Part shown: positions 10,995 to 20,689 of the stretch, piece by piece
How positions within the stretch are numbered: the first letter of the stretch is position 1
Layout: the number at the start of each line of letters is the position of its first letter
Assembly: GCF_030445035.2 (NCBI RefSeq)
Contig: NC_080677.1
Span: 28,407,513 to 28,471,512 of the forward strand
Direction of reading: 5' to 3'
Length of the DNA stretch: 64,000 nt
Source: Dasypus novemcinctus
Lineage: Eukaryota; Chordata; Mammalia; Cingulata; Dasypodidae
Made by a program: the position numbers and the translations under genes
Notes under the pieces: generated by a model
The model's database searches: none
Seen by the model: the letters and a program-made list of their open reading frames with translations, nothing else
What the model was told of the DNA's origin: nothing

Positions 10995-11350
10995 GACAAG
11001 CGCCAGCCGGGTTAAGCACTGGGTCACAGGTTACAACAGGGTGGTAAATCTCTTAATTAACAGAAGATAACAAGTAAAGGCATTGGATTAACTAAACAAA
11101 CGCGCCATTAAGAACTGACAAAGTCCAGCTGGGGCAATACCTCTGGTTACATTTTAGAGTAGAGTTATAAAGAGTTCAATCCACACAAGATAACCTGTAA
11201 GGAGACTAAGCTAAGCACACAGGCTAGAAGAGCAGACAAAAGCCAGCTGGGGCAAACAGAGTCACCGGTTACAGCACTGTTGTAAAACAGAAGATAGTAA
11301 GTAAGGGAACGGAAGCAAACTAAAATAACAGTGCCAAAGCCTCGTGGTCT
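10995..11350 (-). repeat. Three tandem ~120-bp imperfect repeats
   Basis: Units begin at 10995, 11117 and 11235, each with a 'gacaa..gccagc.gggg' head, then a 'ggttaca' block and an 'agata' or 'agataac' block before the next unit. Spacing is 122 and 118 bases. They lie in the leader side of the retroviral relic, between the LTR-like segment and the broken frames. Function unknown. Confidence 0.6.
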
Positions 11351-11871
11351 GCAGTTATGACCTAGGGAGAAACAGACTTTTCCCAAGGGAAGTGGGCTCC
11401 CTGGTGGTAATAGCACTTACAAGGTGACACCCTCGGACGAGGTCTGGCAGACACCACTCAGGTGGCGCGAGCGGCAGAGGCGCCCCCATCTCGATACAAT
11501 GCCGTCCTCCAGTTTCAGGGTGATTTGGCAGACGCAGCCAATGGCAGGCCCGCGAGTCCTGACCCGTGGGCAGCCCAGGACACGTAGGGCTGGGAAGAGC
11601 CCATTCTACGTGGGCCTCTGTGTCTTCACAGAGCAAGAGTCAATTTATACCAAATTTGCACTTGTCTCACCCAGTCCTGTGCTCCTTTAAGGGGAGCAAC
11701 AGGGACTCATTCGGCCCCCTCTTGCCCTACCAAGGCAGGTGGTGGAAGTGAGCGGTCTCCAGGGAGCCGTCCTGCGCACCTCTGCGGGTCACTGGGCCTT
11801 TGGTGGATGTGCAATTAGGTGTGGGTAACCCCTAACAGACACAAAGGGCAAAGAAAAGCAGCTCCAACAAA

Positions 11872-11997
11872 CACCAGCGAGCAGGGGCGCCTTCCCAAAC
11901 GGTGCTGGTCCCCGGGCACGTTAGTAAGCACCAGTGAAAGCCAGAGAGCAGTAGAGCCTTCCCAGGCGGTGCTGGCCACTCGGGACCGTTAGTAAGC
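11872..11997 (-). repeat. Tandem pair of ~60-70-bp repeats
   Basis: Two units (11872-11928 and 11929-11997) share a 'caccag' start, a 'gccttcccaggcggtgctgg'-type centre and a 'gttagtaag' end. The second is longer by about 12 bases. They are inside the retroviral relic, just past the LTR-like segment in its own reading direction. Confidence 0.65.
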
Positions 11998-12069
11998 CAA
12001 GAGCAGCCTAGAGGCATTCCCACCCAGCCGCGCTAGGGTCCGTGTCAAACCACCCTGCTCTGCGCCGAT

Positions 12070-12650
12070 GGTTTTGGATGTTAAGTGGCCGCTCTCTGGG
12101 TGAGGCTCAAACACAGATGGCCAGTCAGCCCCGCACGAAAGGACAGATTGGTTGGATCGAAGGCCCTGGAGGGAGAAGGGAGAACGAGGGCGGTGGTAGG
12201 GGCCCCTGGCTTACCTAGCCTAGACCCCTGGGAGGGTCCATGGAGGAGGGCGGAGGGAGGATGAGTATGCTTGGGGCCTCTTGCCTTTATTGTGACGCAG
12301 AAGAGAGAGCAAGGCTTTCCTGTGGATACGGGGAATTAAATTATACAGTACGAAAAGCAGAGGCGGTAAGGGCTGTTCGGAGAAGCTGAGGGCAGCCTCT
12401 TATCATCCAAGGTTTATGGAAGGCACTGCCCTGCTAGTAAATGACACGGCGGGGCGAAAACGTGGAAGCGGCAAGAGCCATTTGGAGAAATAGTAGCGGC
12501 TGTTTGGAGAAGCTGGGGGCAGCTCTTATCATCCAAACCACATTGAAGTACAGGCCTTGCTGACTGTGGTTACTCCCAGGGCAGGGCTGGTTGGGGTGGT
12601 TGCTCAGAAGTAAAACTTAGGTTAAGCCAGGCAAGATGGGCAAGGCACCA
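12070..12650 (-). mobile_element. LTR-like segment of the retroviral relic
   Basis: Read on the minus strand the segment can start with TG (12650) and end with CA (near 12070). It contains a TATA-like element near 12336-12342 and an AATAAA signal at 12286-12291, about 50 bases apart, as in a compact U3-R layout. Two direct repeats (12361-12410 and 12494-12536, sharing an 'agaagctg.gggcagc' core) lie on the U3 side, where enhancer repeats are common. Edges are tentative because no partner LTR was found. Confidence 0.5.
12286..12291 (-). terminator. AATAAA poly(A) signal in LTR-like segment
   Basis: The minus strand reads AATAAA within the LTR-like segment, downstream of a TATA-like motif. This is the expected place for a retroviral R-region polyadenylation signal. 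Confidence 0.5.
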
Positions 12651-12654
12651 AATA

Positions 12655-13715
12655 TTCATTTTGTGCCATTTCATTTAGATTTGAGAAAGACTTTTCAGAT
12701 ATAACATTAAAAGAGTAGTCCATAAAATGTAAAAGTTGATAAATTGGCCATTATCAAAATTTAAAATGTTTGTTCTTCCAAAGACACTGTTAAGAGAATA
12801 AAAAGACAAGCCACAGATTGGGACAAAAGGTTTGCAAATCACACATCTGATAAAGTAGTTGTGCATAAAATATATAAATACCACCCAAAAGTCACAATCA
12901 GAAAGCAATGTCATTGTTAAAATGGGCAAAAGAACTGAACAGACACTTCATCAAAGAAGATATGCAAGTGGAAAATAAACACATGGAAAGATGCTCGGCT
13001 TCATTAGTCATTAGGGGAATGCAAATTAAAACCTCTAGCAACATATCACAAACTACATATCTGCTAGAATGGCTAAAATTAAAACTCTGATGAAACCATT
13101 TGCTAGAAGAGATGCAGAGCAATCTGAACTCTCATGTGTTGCTGGTGAGAATGGTACGGTCTGCCTGGAAAACAGTTTGGCAGTTGCATGAGTAAAGTTA
13201 AACATATACTTATATGACCCAACAATCCCACTTCTAAGTATTTATCCAAGAGAAATAAAAACATGTTCACACAAAGATTTGTACCCTATTGCTCAAGACT
13301 TGTGTTAATAACAGCCAAAATCTGGAAGCACATTGATTGTCAATCATTGCTGAATGGATAAGCAAATTATGGTATATGCGTACAATGGAATATTACTTAA
13401 TAACAAAAAGGAAAATGCTGTGGGCATACACAACAGCACTGATGGATCTCAAAAGCATTGGCCTAAGTGAAAGAAGTCAGATGTAAAAACTCGAGAACAG
13501 AAAAATAAGAGGTTGCCAGGACCCAGAAGTGAGGGTTGTGGATTGATGGCAAAGAAGTAGAAGGGAAAATTTGGGGAGAGTGAACAATATTCTATATCAT
13601 GATCAGGACAGTAGTTAACTACAGTACAACTTTTCTTGAGACTCATCAAATTGTACACATGAAATGGGTGAATTCTCTTACATGTAAATTATTCCCCAGT
13701 AAAGCTGATTAAAAA
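12655..13715 (+). mobile_element. L1M 3' half (ORF2 C-terminal region and 3' UTR), forward
   Basis: Order and landmarks match an old L1: 'tttgcaaatcacacatctga', 'aaaatgggcaaaagaactga', 'catggaaagatgctcggctt', 'ttagtcattaggggaatgca', 'cagtttggcagttg', 'tacaatggaatattactta', 'tggatctcaaaagcat'. No long frame remains. It borders the LTR-like segment directly. Confidence 0.85.
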
Positions 13716-13929
13716 TACATAGACTTAGTAGGAAAAAAAGCAAATTGCAGAATTTATGTTGTTTTTTAAAAAACTTATTTGCATATACGATGTATTTTTT
13801 TTTAATATCTGGAAGCTCCCACATCATGAAAGTGGGGAAAGAGGAAGGGGACAAGGAAATGGTCAAATGGAATATTAGCTTTAACTCCAATATTCTAACT
13901 TTTAAGAAACATTTATTGTTCAATTAAAA

Positions 13930-14366
13930 CTAAATTTAGGGGAAGCAGATTTGGCTCAGCAGATAGAGCTCCACCTACCACATGGGAGGTCCAGGGTTCA
14001 AGCCCCGGGCCTCCTTGACCCATGTGGAGCTGGCCCATGTGCAGTGCTGATGCGCGCAAGGAGTGCCCTGCCATGCAGGGGTGTCCCCTGCGTAGGGGAG
14101 CCCCACGCGCAAGGAGTGCGCCACCCAGTGCGAAAAAATTGCAGCCTGCCCAGGAGTGGCGCAGCACACATGGAGAGCTGATGCAGCAAGATGATGCAAC
14201 ATAAAAAAAGAGAGACACAGATTCCTGGTGCCAGTGACAAGAATGCAAGTGGACACAGAAGAACACACAGAGAATGGACAGAGAGAGCAGACAACTGGGG
14301 GGGGGGCAGCCGGGAGTGGGTGTGTAAATAAATAAATAATAAATCTTTTTTAAAAACCTAAATTTA
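13930..14366 (+). mobile_element. DAS-type SINE, full length, with target-site duplication
   Basis: The tRNA-related head has an A box at 13952-13969 and a B box at 13995-14004 ('ggttcaagcc'). The body carries the armadillo blocks 'gtgctgatgcgcgcaaggag', 'tgtcccctgcgtaggggagc', 'gcagcctgcccagg' and 'agcaagatgatgcaac', a poly-G run (14298-14306), and an 'aaataaataaataataaatc' tail. A 9-bp direct repeat flanks it (13930-13938 and 14358-14366, identical). It is less diverged than the copy at 5756 and is the strongest taxonomic marker in the window. Confidence 0.9.
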
Positions 14367-14399
14367 ACTATCACAGCAGCTAGTGTTATTGCTTTGTTT

Positions 14400-14670
14400 T
14401 GGTTTTTTGCATTTATATTTTTATTAAAGTTAATAGATCACATAGAATGTTACATTTTAAAAAGCATAAGAGGTTCCCATATAACCCACACCCCACACCC
14501 CCAACCCCATCATTTTTGTACATTGTATTTTTTTGAAGATACGTGCACCACAGAAAGGTCACATTATAAAAAACATAAGAGGGTCCCATATACCCCCATC
14601 CCCCCACTGTTTTTGGTTTTCCAGTTTTATTTTTATCTTTTTTTTTTTTTTAAGATACATAGATAATGTT
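14400..14670 (-). mobile_element. Two partial xenarthran-type L1 3' ends in tandem, reversed
   Basis: The plus strand carries 'agatcacatagaatgttaca' then 'cataagaggttcccatataa', and a second, similar block about 115 bases later ('cacagaaaggtcacattat', 'cataagagggtcccatatac'). Both are the reverse of the L1 3' end seen forward at 60780-60865. A poly-T run at 14639-14652 represents the reversed tail. Confidence 0.6.
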
Positions 14671-14689
14671 ATAGCTTTTCCCCGTCACC

Positions 14690-17160
14690 CAGAGGGTGTT
14701 GGAGATGTTGGGGCTGGGTCTGTCTGCCCGGAAGACAGGTGGGCTCCTGGGGCAGGAACTGCCCTGCTCTCCTCCCAGGGCCCCAGGCCGGCGCTAGAGC
14801 TGGGGGCTTCGCAGCCTGCGGCTGTGGCTGTCGCCCCCTGGTGGTCCTGCCGAGCAGTCCTGATGGAAGCTGGCCGGGCCGGCAGGGAAGGCGGCCCCCC
14901 TGCCTCAGGGTCTCAAAGCTGTTGGAAGTTTCTGGATTTTGGGCTCAGAACTCCCTGGCTCCAGTGGGCTGGAGAGAAAGGGTGCTCGGGCCAAGAAGGG
15001 AGCTGCCCTCATCCGTGGTGGGGTTTCCCCTCTCCCTACTCCGACACTCCGTGCTCCCATGGGGAAGGAGCAGGGGCTCTGGGACGGTCCCGATTGTGAG
15101 CCCCCCCTCCCCCCACAGGAAGCCCTCCGCAGCCTCGGGGAGGGTAGCTGAGCTGCAGCTCCGCTGGGGCCCGGTTCCTGGAACTGCCGTCCACCTCTGC
15201 TGCAGCGGACAGGGGCCAGGGCCACCCGGGGCCAGGGTCAAAGCGGCTGCCTCTGGCGGCGGGGGGTGGACGACGACTCTGCCTGGGCCCCAGATCGGGG
15301 GGCAATGTCTGTCCAGGTTGCAATCCAGCCTGGGGCTGCTCCCGGCTCCTCGGAGACCAAGTCAGGGCTGGGCCTGGGCTGGAGTCCCCTGAGCCCAGGA
15401 GGGGTCAGGGCTGGGAGCCCTTGGGGGACAACCAACAATGATGCAGAGATTCATTTGGCTCTGAATGGCCAATCGGTATCTGTTATTAAGGCTTTTAGGT
15501 CCGAGTGAACATTCAGCTGGACGGAAGTTAGGGAACCAAGGGGAGAATTCTTCATATCTTCGAGGGCCTGCCGTGGGCCCCTCCACCCCGAGACTGTCCA
15601 CCACAGCTCCTGGCGCCCGGGTCACCCTCAGACGCCTGCAGCTCCTTCTCTCAGGGGCAGGCTGGGTCCCTCCAGATGCCCCGGCCTGAGCACCTGCTGA
15701 GCGGGGGCGGGGAGGTGGGGGTGAGGCCGGGGGCCAGGGCGGGGCAAGGCGGGGTGAGGGCGGTCAGGGGTGTGGGAGGCACGCTGGCCTGGGCCAGGCA
15801 ACGTGAGAACAATGTGACACTTTGTTTTCCTCCAACTGAAGAAGGTGCTTTGCTTTGCACCCGGATAACTCGTTTCTTTATAAACTTTAAACTGCCCCGC
15901 AGACTTTGCCCTCCTTCCCCTGGAGTTGGCTGAATTCTCTGGCCAGGCGCTGACGAGAGGAGCTGCAGGGGACACAGACGAGCTCACGTGTGCGTGGCAT
16001 GGGGAGCTGGCCTTGTTTTGTAGAAAGAGAAACCCCACTTCCCAGAGTTGCACAGGAACCTGTTCTCTCCTCTGGGCGGAGGGGGACGCCGGCCTCCAGG
16101 TGCCCGGGCTCACGTCACGGGCTGTCATTCACCACGAGAGCTTAAGACAGATGGCAGTGGGCTTAGCTGGCCGTCGAAGGCCTTATTACCCAGCAAGTCA
16201 AGGTACAGAGTGGCCAGATCCCCAGGGCACTGTGAGGCCCAGCAGGGGTGGGGTGCGCCCAGCAGGCTGTGCCCCCCCACCATGCACGCTGAACCACCTG
16301 GCCCCCGCTCTGCAGCTTTCCCAGGGAGGCAGAGCACCTCTTCCCAGTGGAAGGAGGACAGGGGCGTTGCAGAGGACACAAAGCCTCCTTCTGCCCACTC
16401 TCCTCCCTGGTGGGAGACGGAGGGCCCTAGAGGGCAGGGGACCACCCAGATCTTACAGCCGTCGCAGGCCAAGCCAGGAGCGGAGTCCAGGCTCCTGTGC
16501 CCTGGCCAGCCGCCCCCCCAGCCAGGACTGCGTCCAGATGGGAGAAGACGCTGCGCCTACGACACGCAGCCCTAGACCTGGGTTGGGATGGAGCTCGGAC
16601 CCCACAGCTGGGGCGCTGAGCAGGGGGGCTGCCAGGGCCAGGACTGGGGCGTGGGAAGGCTTTGTGCCTGGGGCAGACGGGTCTGCACTTCACAAAGCCC
16701 TCCCAGCTGCAGGGTGTAGGGTGGGCAGGAGGGGGCACGGGTGGCCAGGGAGGGTCAGTGGTGCTACGTGCCCCACAGTGGACTACCTCGCCGCAGTGGG
16801 AAGAAGGGAGCTACTGCACATGCAATGACACGAAGACTCAGCAGTGTAGGACGAAGGGAATTTCACCAAAGACCATGGACAACATGCTACTATTTTTATG
16901 AAGTCCCCAAATGAGGAAAATGAAGCAATGCTTTGATTAGGCATACGTATGTGCATGGAAAAAAAGCTTTCTCTCTGAAAGCAAAGGTAAACACTAAATT
17001 TAGGAAAAAGGATACTATCTAAAGGGTAGGAGGGGAATCTAGGAGAGGCACACAGCTGTATGCAAACTACTGGAAATTTTCTAGTTCTCGGGCTGAGTAA
17101 TGAGTAATGAGTTCATGGGTATTTATTAAATTATCCAACTTTTTAATTTTCATCGATAAT
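14690..17160. other. GC-rich intergenic DNA, then AT-rich from ~16840; no gene seen
   Basis: Open frames of up to 300 codons (15926-16828) occur because stop codons are scarce in GC-rich DNA. They have low-complexity Pro/Gly/Arg/Ser composition and no recognisable domain. I see no paired splice sites with conserved coding sequence. The AT-rich end (16840-17160) may hold an old repeat I cannot name. Confidence 0.5.
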
Positions 17161-17164
17161 AAGT

Positions 17165-17400
17165 ACTACGTATATAAAGCTTACTATGTGCTGTGACTTG
17201 TAATAAGCACTGTATATATATTAAACTCATTTAATCCTCGCTTTCCTCACTTTAATCCTATGAGGTGGACCCACATCTGATGGATAAGGAAACTGAGGCA
17301 CAAGTGAATTGTCTGAAGTCACACAGTTGGTATTAGACCCTGGGTTCTAACCAAGGCAGCCTGATTCTAGAGCTCACGCTCGAAACCATTCTACCAAGGT
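17165..17400 (-). repeat. MIR SINE, reversed
   Basis: Reverse MIR landmarks are clear: 'actcatttaatcctcgcttt', 'cctatgaggtgga', 'gataaggaaactgaggcaca', 'gaagtcacacagttggta' and a 'ctgattctagagctc' block. Confidence 0.85.
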
Positions 17401-18434
17401 GGGTGTGTGTACACATATATACTTTATTTTTTTAATGTAACAAAAAATTTAACATGCACAGGGAGAGACTCGAAAGGAGGCTGCCACCTCCCAGACCAGA
17501 GGGCAGCGCCGGCGGGGAAAGGAATGTCCTCCTCCAGCTCCCAGCCCCACACCACTACCGCAGAACAATCCCCCTTCCATTCCCTTCCTCCTGCCTGGCT
17601 CCTCTTCTCCCCTGCACCCACCCAAACCCAGGACGGAGGGGCCCCTTCCTCCAGGCAGCCCTCCCTCCTTGCCGCCGCTCTCCCCTCTGCTGACCCCTCG
17701 CTCTCCTTTGCAGTCGGGACGGGCTGGTGAGGTGCAAGAAGCACTCAAGGCGGGTGGGACTCAGCCGGGAAGCCTGGGAGAAGCAGCCCCGGGCGCTCGC
17801 AGAGGGCCTTGGGCGGGAGCTCCTTCTCCTTGTGCCTCCCGCCCAGAGGAACCGAACTCAGGTGCCCAGAGGTCAGCTCTGAGGAGAGCCCGAAGCAGGA
17901 GGGGCTGAGGAGAGCGAGGAGGGGGCTGGGGAGTCCAGGGCGTTCTCCCCCTCGCCTGCCCACCCGGTCCATCCCCGCCCCACCCGGGCCCCTTGTTTAG
18001 AAACCATATGTGCCTTGTCCCCACTGGCCCTGGCTCTGTCCAGAACCTCAGGTGCTTCCCCTGATTATCCGAGGACCCGAGGCCCTGGAGAGCCGGGAGG
18101 GCCCTGGCGGCCGGCGGAGTTTGAGGATGCTGTGGTATGTCCCTCCCCTGCTCCGTAAACGTCGATGGCTCCCCACGGACGATGAAGGGGCTGCAGCACA
18201 GAACTTGCTGACAAACCAGCAGCCACTCCCATTTGAAAATTTAATTTCTGTCGTCGTTTCCAGGAGCCATTCAAGACGGTGTGACCAATCCCTTCCAAGC
18301 CATCTAAAGGAATTTAGGATTTAGGCCCGGAGAGGTTAAGCGACTTGTTCAAGTCAATCTGAATTCTTGCCACTCCACTGTACTTCCTTTCCACCCAGCC
18401 AGTTGAAAGAAATGGAAAGAACGTTGTCCCAGAT
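17401..18434. other. GC-rich intergenic DNA, nothing recognised
   Basis: Overlapping frames on both strands are low-complexity. No exon, RNA gene or clear repeat was recognised. Confidence 0.45.
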
Positions 18435-18625
18435 GCTGGAAGCCCCAACTCGGAATCCTGGCTCTTCCGCATTCTAGCTGTGCAACCTTTCACTGGTTTC
18501 CTAACCCCTCTGGTCTATAGTATCTTCATCTATTAAATACAAGTACAATCTATCTTGTTCCAGACCCAGCACCCAGAACAGCTTTGGCACAAAGTAAGAG
18601 CACCATGAATATTTCTTAGATGACT
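18435..18625 (+). repeat. MIR SINE
   Basis: Forward MIR landmarks: 'aatcctggctcttcc', 'ctagctgtgcaacctt', 'ctaacccctctgg', 'ttcatctattaaata' and 'tttggcacaaagtaagag'. Confidence 0.7.
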
Positions 18626-20119
18626 GAATAAGGGAGTCACTAGCTCTGCGCTTATTTATGTGGGTCAGACCAACCGGTTTCTCTGTGTGCAGTGCCAGAC
18701 ACGTGGAGGAGATGTTGCAGATGCGGTTCCGCTTGCCCCTGCATATACTCTCGGGCCTGCAGCCTCCCTTCTGACCCCAGCCAGGGGCTCGTGAGCGCCA
18801 AAGCTCAGACTCGGTTCGGAACCTGACCCTTCGGAGTCTGCTCAGAGCCCCTGTAGGCGGCCCGCCCCCCGCCACTCCCCGGCCCTTGCTCCCTCTTCTC
18901 CACCTCCACCTGGCCCATTGTTCGGGGCCTGAGGCTGCACGGCCTGGCTCTCCTGGACAGCCCAGGCCTCTCTTCTCCTCTGTTGGCCGAATGTCTGCCT
19001 CATCCCTGGAACCGGGGTCTCCTGGGACTCCCCAGGGGTGCTCAGGGGGCTGTGATGAGAGCGGGAAACGAAACGAGCCTGGCCGTGGCGCCGTGGGCTC
19101 TGCCGGCAGCCGAGCAGTCCTGAAAGGGTCTCTGCAGAGATGGGTTAGGACTGCGCTAGGGGGACAGGGAGAGGTGAGACAAGGAATGGCGCCATAAAAG
19201 GTAACCAGAGGTGACAGCCGGAGGCCGCTTGGGCCAGCACACAGAGCTCCAGTGCCAGCTCCAGGGCTGAGCCACCCGGCAACGAGGGAGTGCCTCTGCT
19301 CTAGTCCCTGTCACCTCCAGCCTTCGCCGGCTCCCGAGGACCACAGCCCCCACTGCAGACTCTGTCCCGGGGCAGGCGCGGTGGGCGGGGAGCCCCTATC
19401 CCCAGCCCTGCCCACGACGGAGCCCCACACAGCCCCCTTCCCGACCCCCTCCTCTGTCCTGTAAGCCCCACAGGGACCCACAGGAGCTTAGTGTCCAGGG
19501 AGTGGTGGGGAGGGGGTCGTGACCAGGCAGGGCTTTGGAGTGTTGGCCCCGAGGGGCTCTGGTGGCTTCCGGAAGCGCTGGGCCTAGGCGCCAGGAGAAG
19601 GCCCGGCCCGGGCCCGCCTGGCCGAGTCCCTGCAGCCTCCCCTCCCGTGGGCCCGCGGGCAGGACAGGTCGTGGCTGCCTGTAGCCAGGACGAGCGCGGT
19701 GGGAAGAAAGGGGTCCAGGGCCAGTCGGACTCAGTTACGTGCCACTCTTCCCCCCAGGGCTGTGTTTAGGGGAAACGGAGAGAGGCGAGCTGCCCGGGGT
19801 CCCACTGCAAAGTGGCAGCAGAGGGAGATGGAGAGGTCCTGGCAGCAGGACAGAAGCACCCCAAGCTCAGAGCAGCCCTGCGCTTTCAGGGCCGCGCAGT
19901 CAGCAGGGGCTGCCTCTAATCCTGGTGGAGGATGCCGGGTCTCCCCAGACAACTTCAAGCCCCCAGGGACGGGCCAAGGCTTCCCATCCTTACGTGTGTC
20001 CTCTGCGGCAGAGCTGAGCAAATGTGGGGCCCGTGGACATTAGGACACAGCTTGAACGGGTACGAGCTAGAGCCTGAGACCAACAAATTGGGCCAGGCCT
20101 CTAGGCACGAGGTTTTGAT
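18626..20119. other. GC-rich intergenic DNA, nothing recognised
   Basis: No gene, RNA or clear repeat identified. Short frames are compositional. Confidence 0.45.
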
Positions 20120-20290
20120 GGCCTTTGGGGCAGAAGCCTTAATGGGAGGGCCATTAAGGTCATTGTACAAGTGGGGAAACTGAGGCCCAGAGAGACGGTC
20201 CCGTGGAATGTTGGCAGTTGAGGCAGTCCTAGAACTCCGTGCCCCGACTTGTCAGTGCACGTTTCGCTTTCACCACCTCGCCTGCAGGGA
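20120..20290 (-). repeat. MIR fragment, reversed
   Basis: The 'caagtggggaaactgaggcc' core followed by 'cagagaga' marks a reversed MIR. The rest is too diverged for exact ends. Confidence 0.5.
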
Positions 20291-20675
20291 GGGCGCGCGG
20301 TGGCAGAGCCCGCTGGGATGGCCCCGCATCGGCCAGCTGGGGGAGGCTTGGAGATGGGGCTTTGGCCAGCGTAGGCTCCGCCCCCGGCCGGTGCCACCTT
20401 GGATCACAGCCCCAGGGCCTTGGCACTGACACCAACCCCCGCCAGTTCCAACACAGAGAACAGTCAATGATTTATGGAGCCTCCTTCCCTGGGGGCCTTC
20501 TCTGGAAGTACCAGGCACCTGTGTCTGGCCCCCGTTCAAGCTTCCTGTGAGGCAGCAGGGGATTAATCAATGAGGAGCACAGAGGGAAAGTCGCTCCAAG
20601 ACAGATGATACTGCCACCCGCCATAGACTGCGAACGTAGCCCGCCCACCCCTTAGGCCTCTCGTTCATGTGTGTG

Positions 20676-20689
20676 CACACACACACACA
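20676..20689. repeat. Short (CA)n microsatellite
   Basis: Seven CA units, preceded by a short GTGTGTG that gives a small inverted arrangement. Confidence 0.8.

Larger units (their letters stand above)
7060..12650 (-). mobile_element. Degenerate endogenous retrovirus, minus strand
   Basis: Between two AT-rich L1 blocks lies 5.6 kb of different base composition with a retroviral order when read on the minus strand: an LTR-like segment with TATA-like and AATAAA motifs (12650-12070), a repeat-rich leader (11997-10995), an untypable middle part, then RNase H-like and integrase-like remnants (9439-8635) and a final open frame at 7487-7137. All frames are broken by stops and shifts. I found no second LTR near 7060, so the 3' end is probably lost or too diverged to see. 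The family is not assigned. It lies between GHRHR and AQP1. Confidence 0.65.

Noticed and set aside
13951..14004. tRNA gene suggested by A and B boxes
   Set aside because: The boxes belong to a DAS SINE with a SINE body, an AT-rich tail and target-site duplication; no complete cloverleaf was seen.
15926..16828. 300-codon plus-strand frame
   Set aside because: GC-rich, low-complexity Pro/Gly/Arg/Ser composition, heavy overlap with frames on the other strand, no known domain or splice structure.
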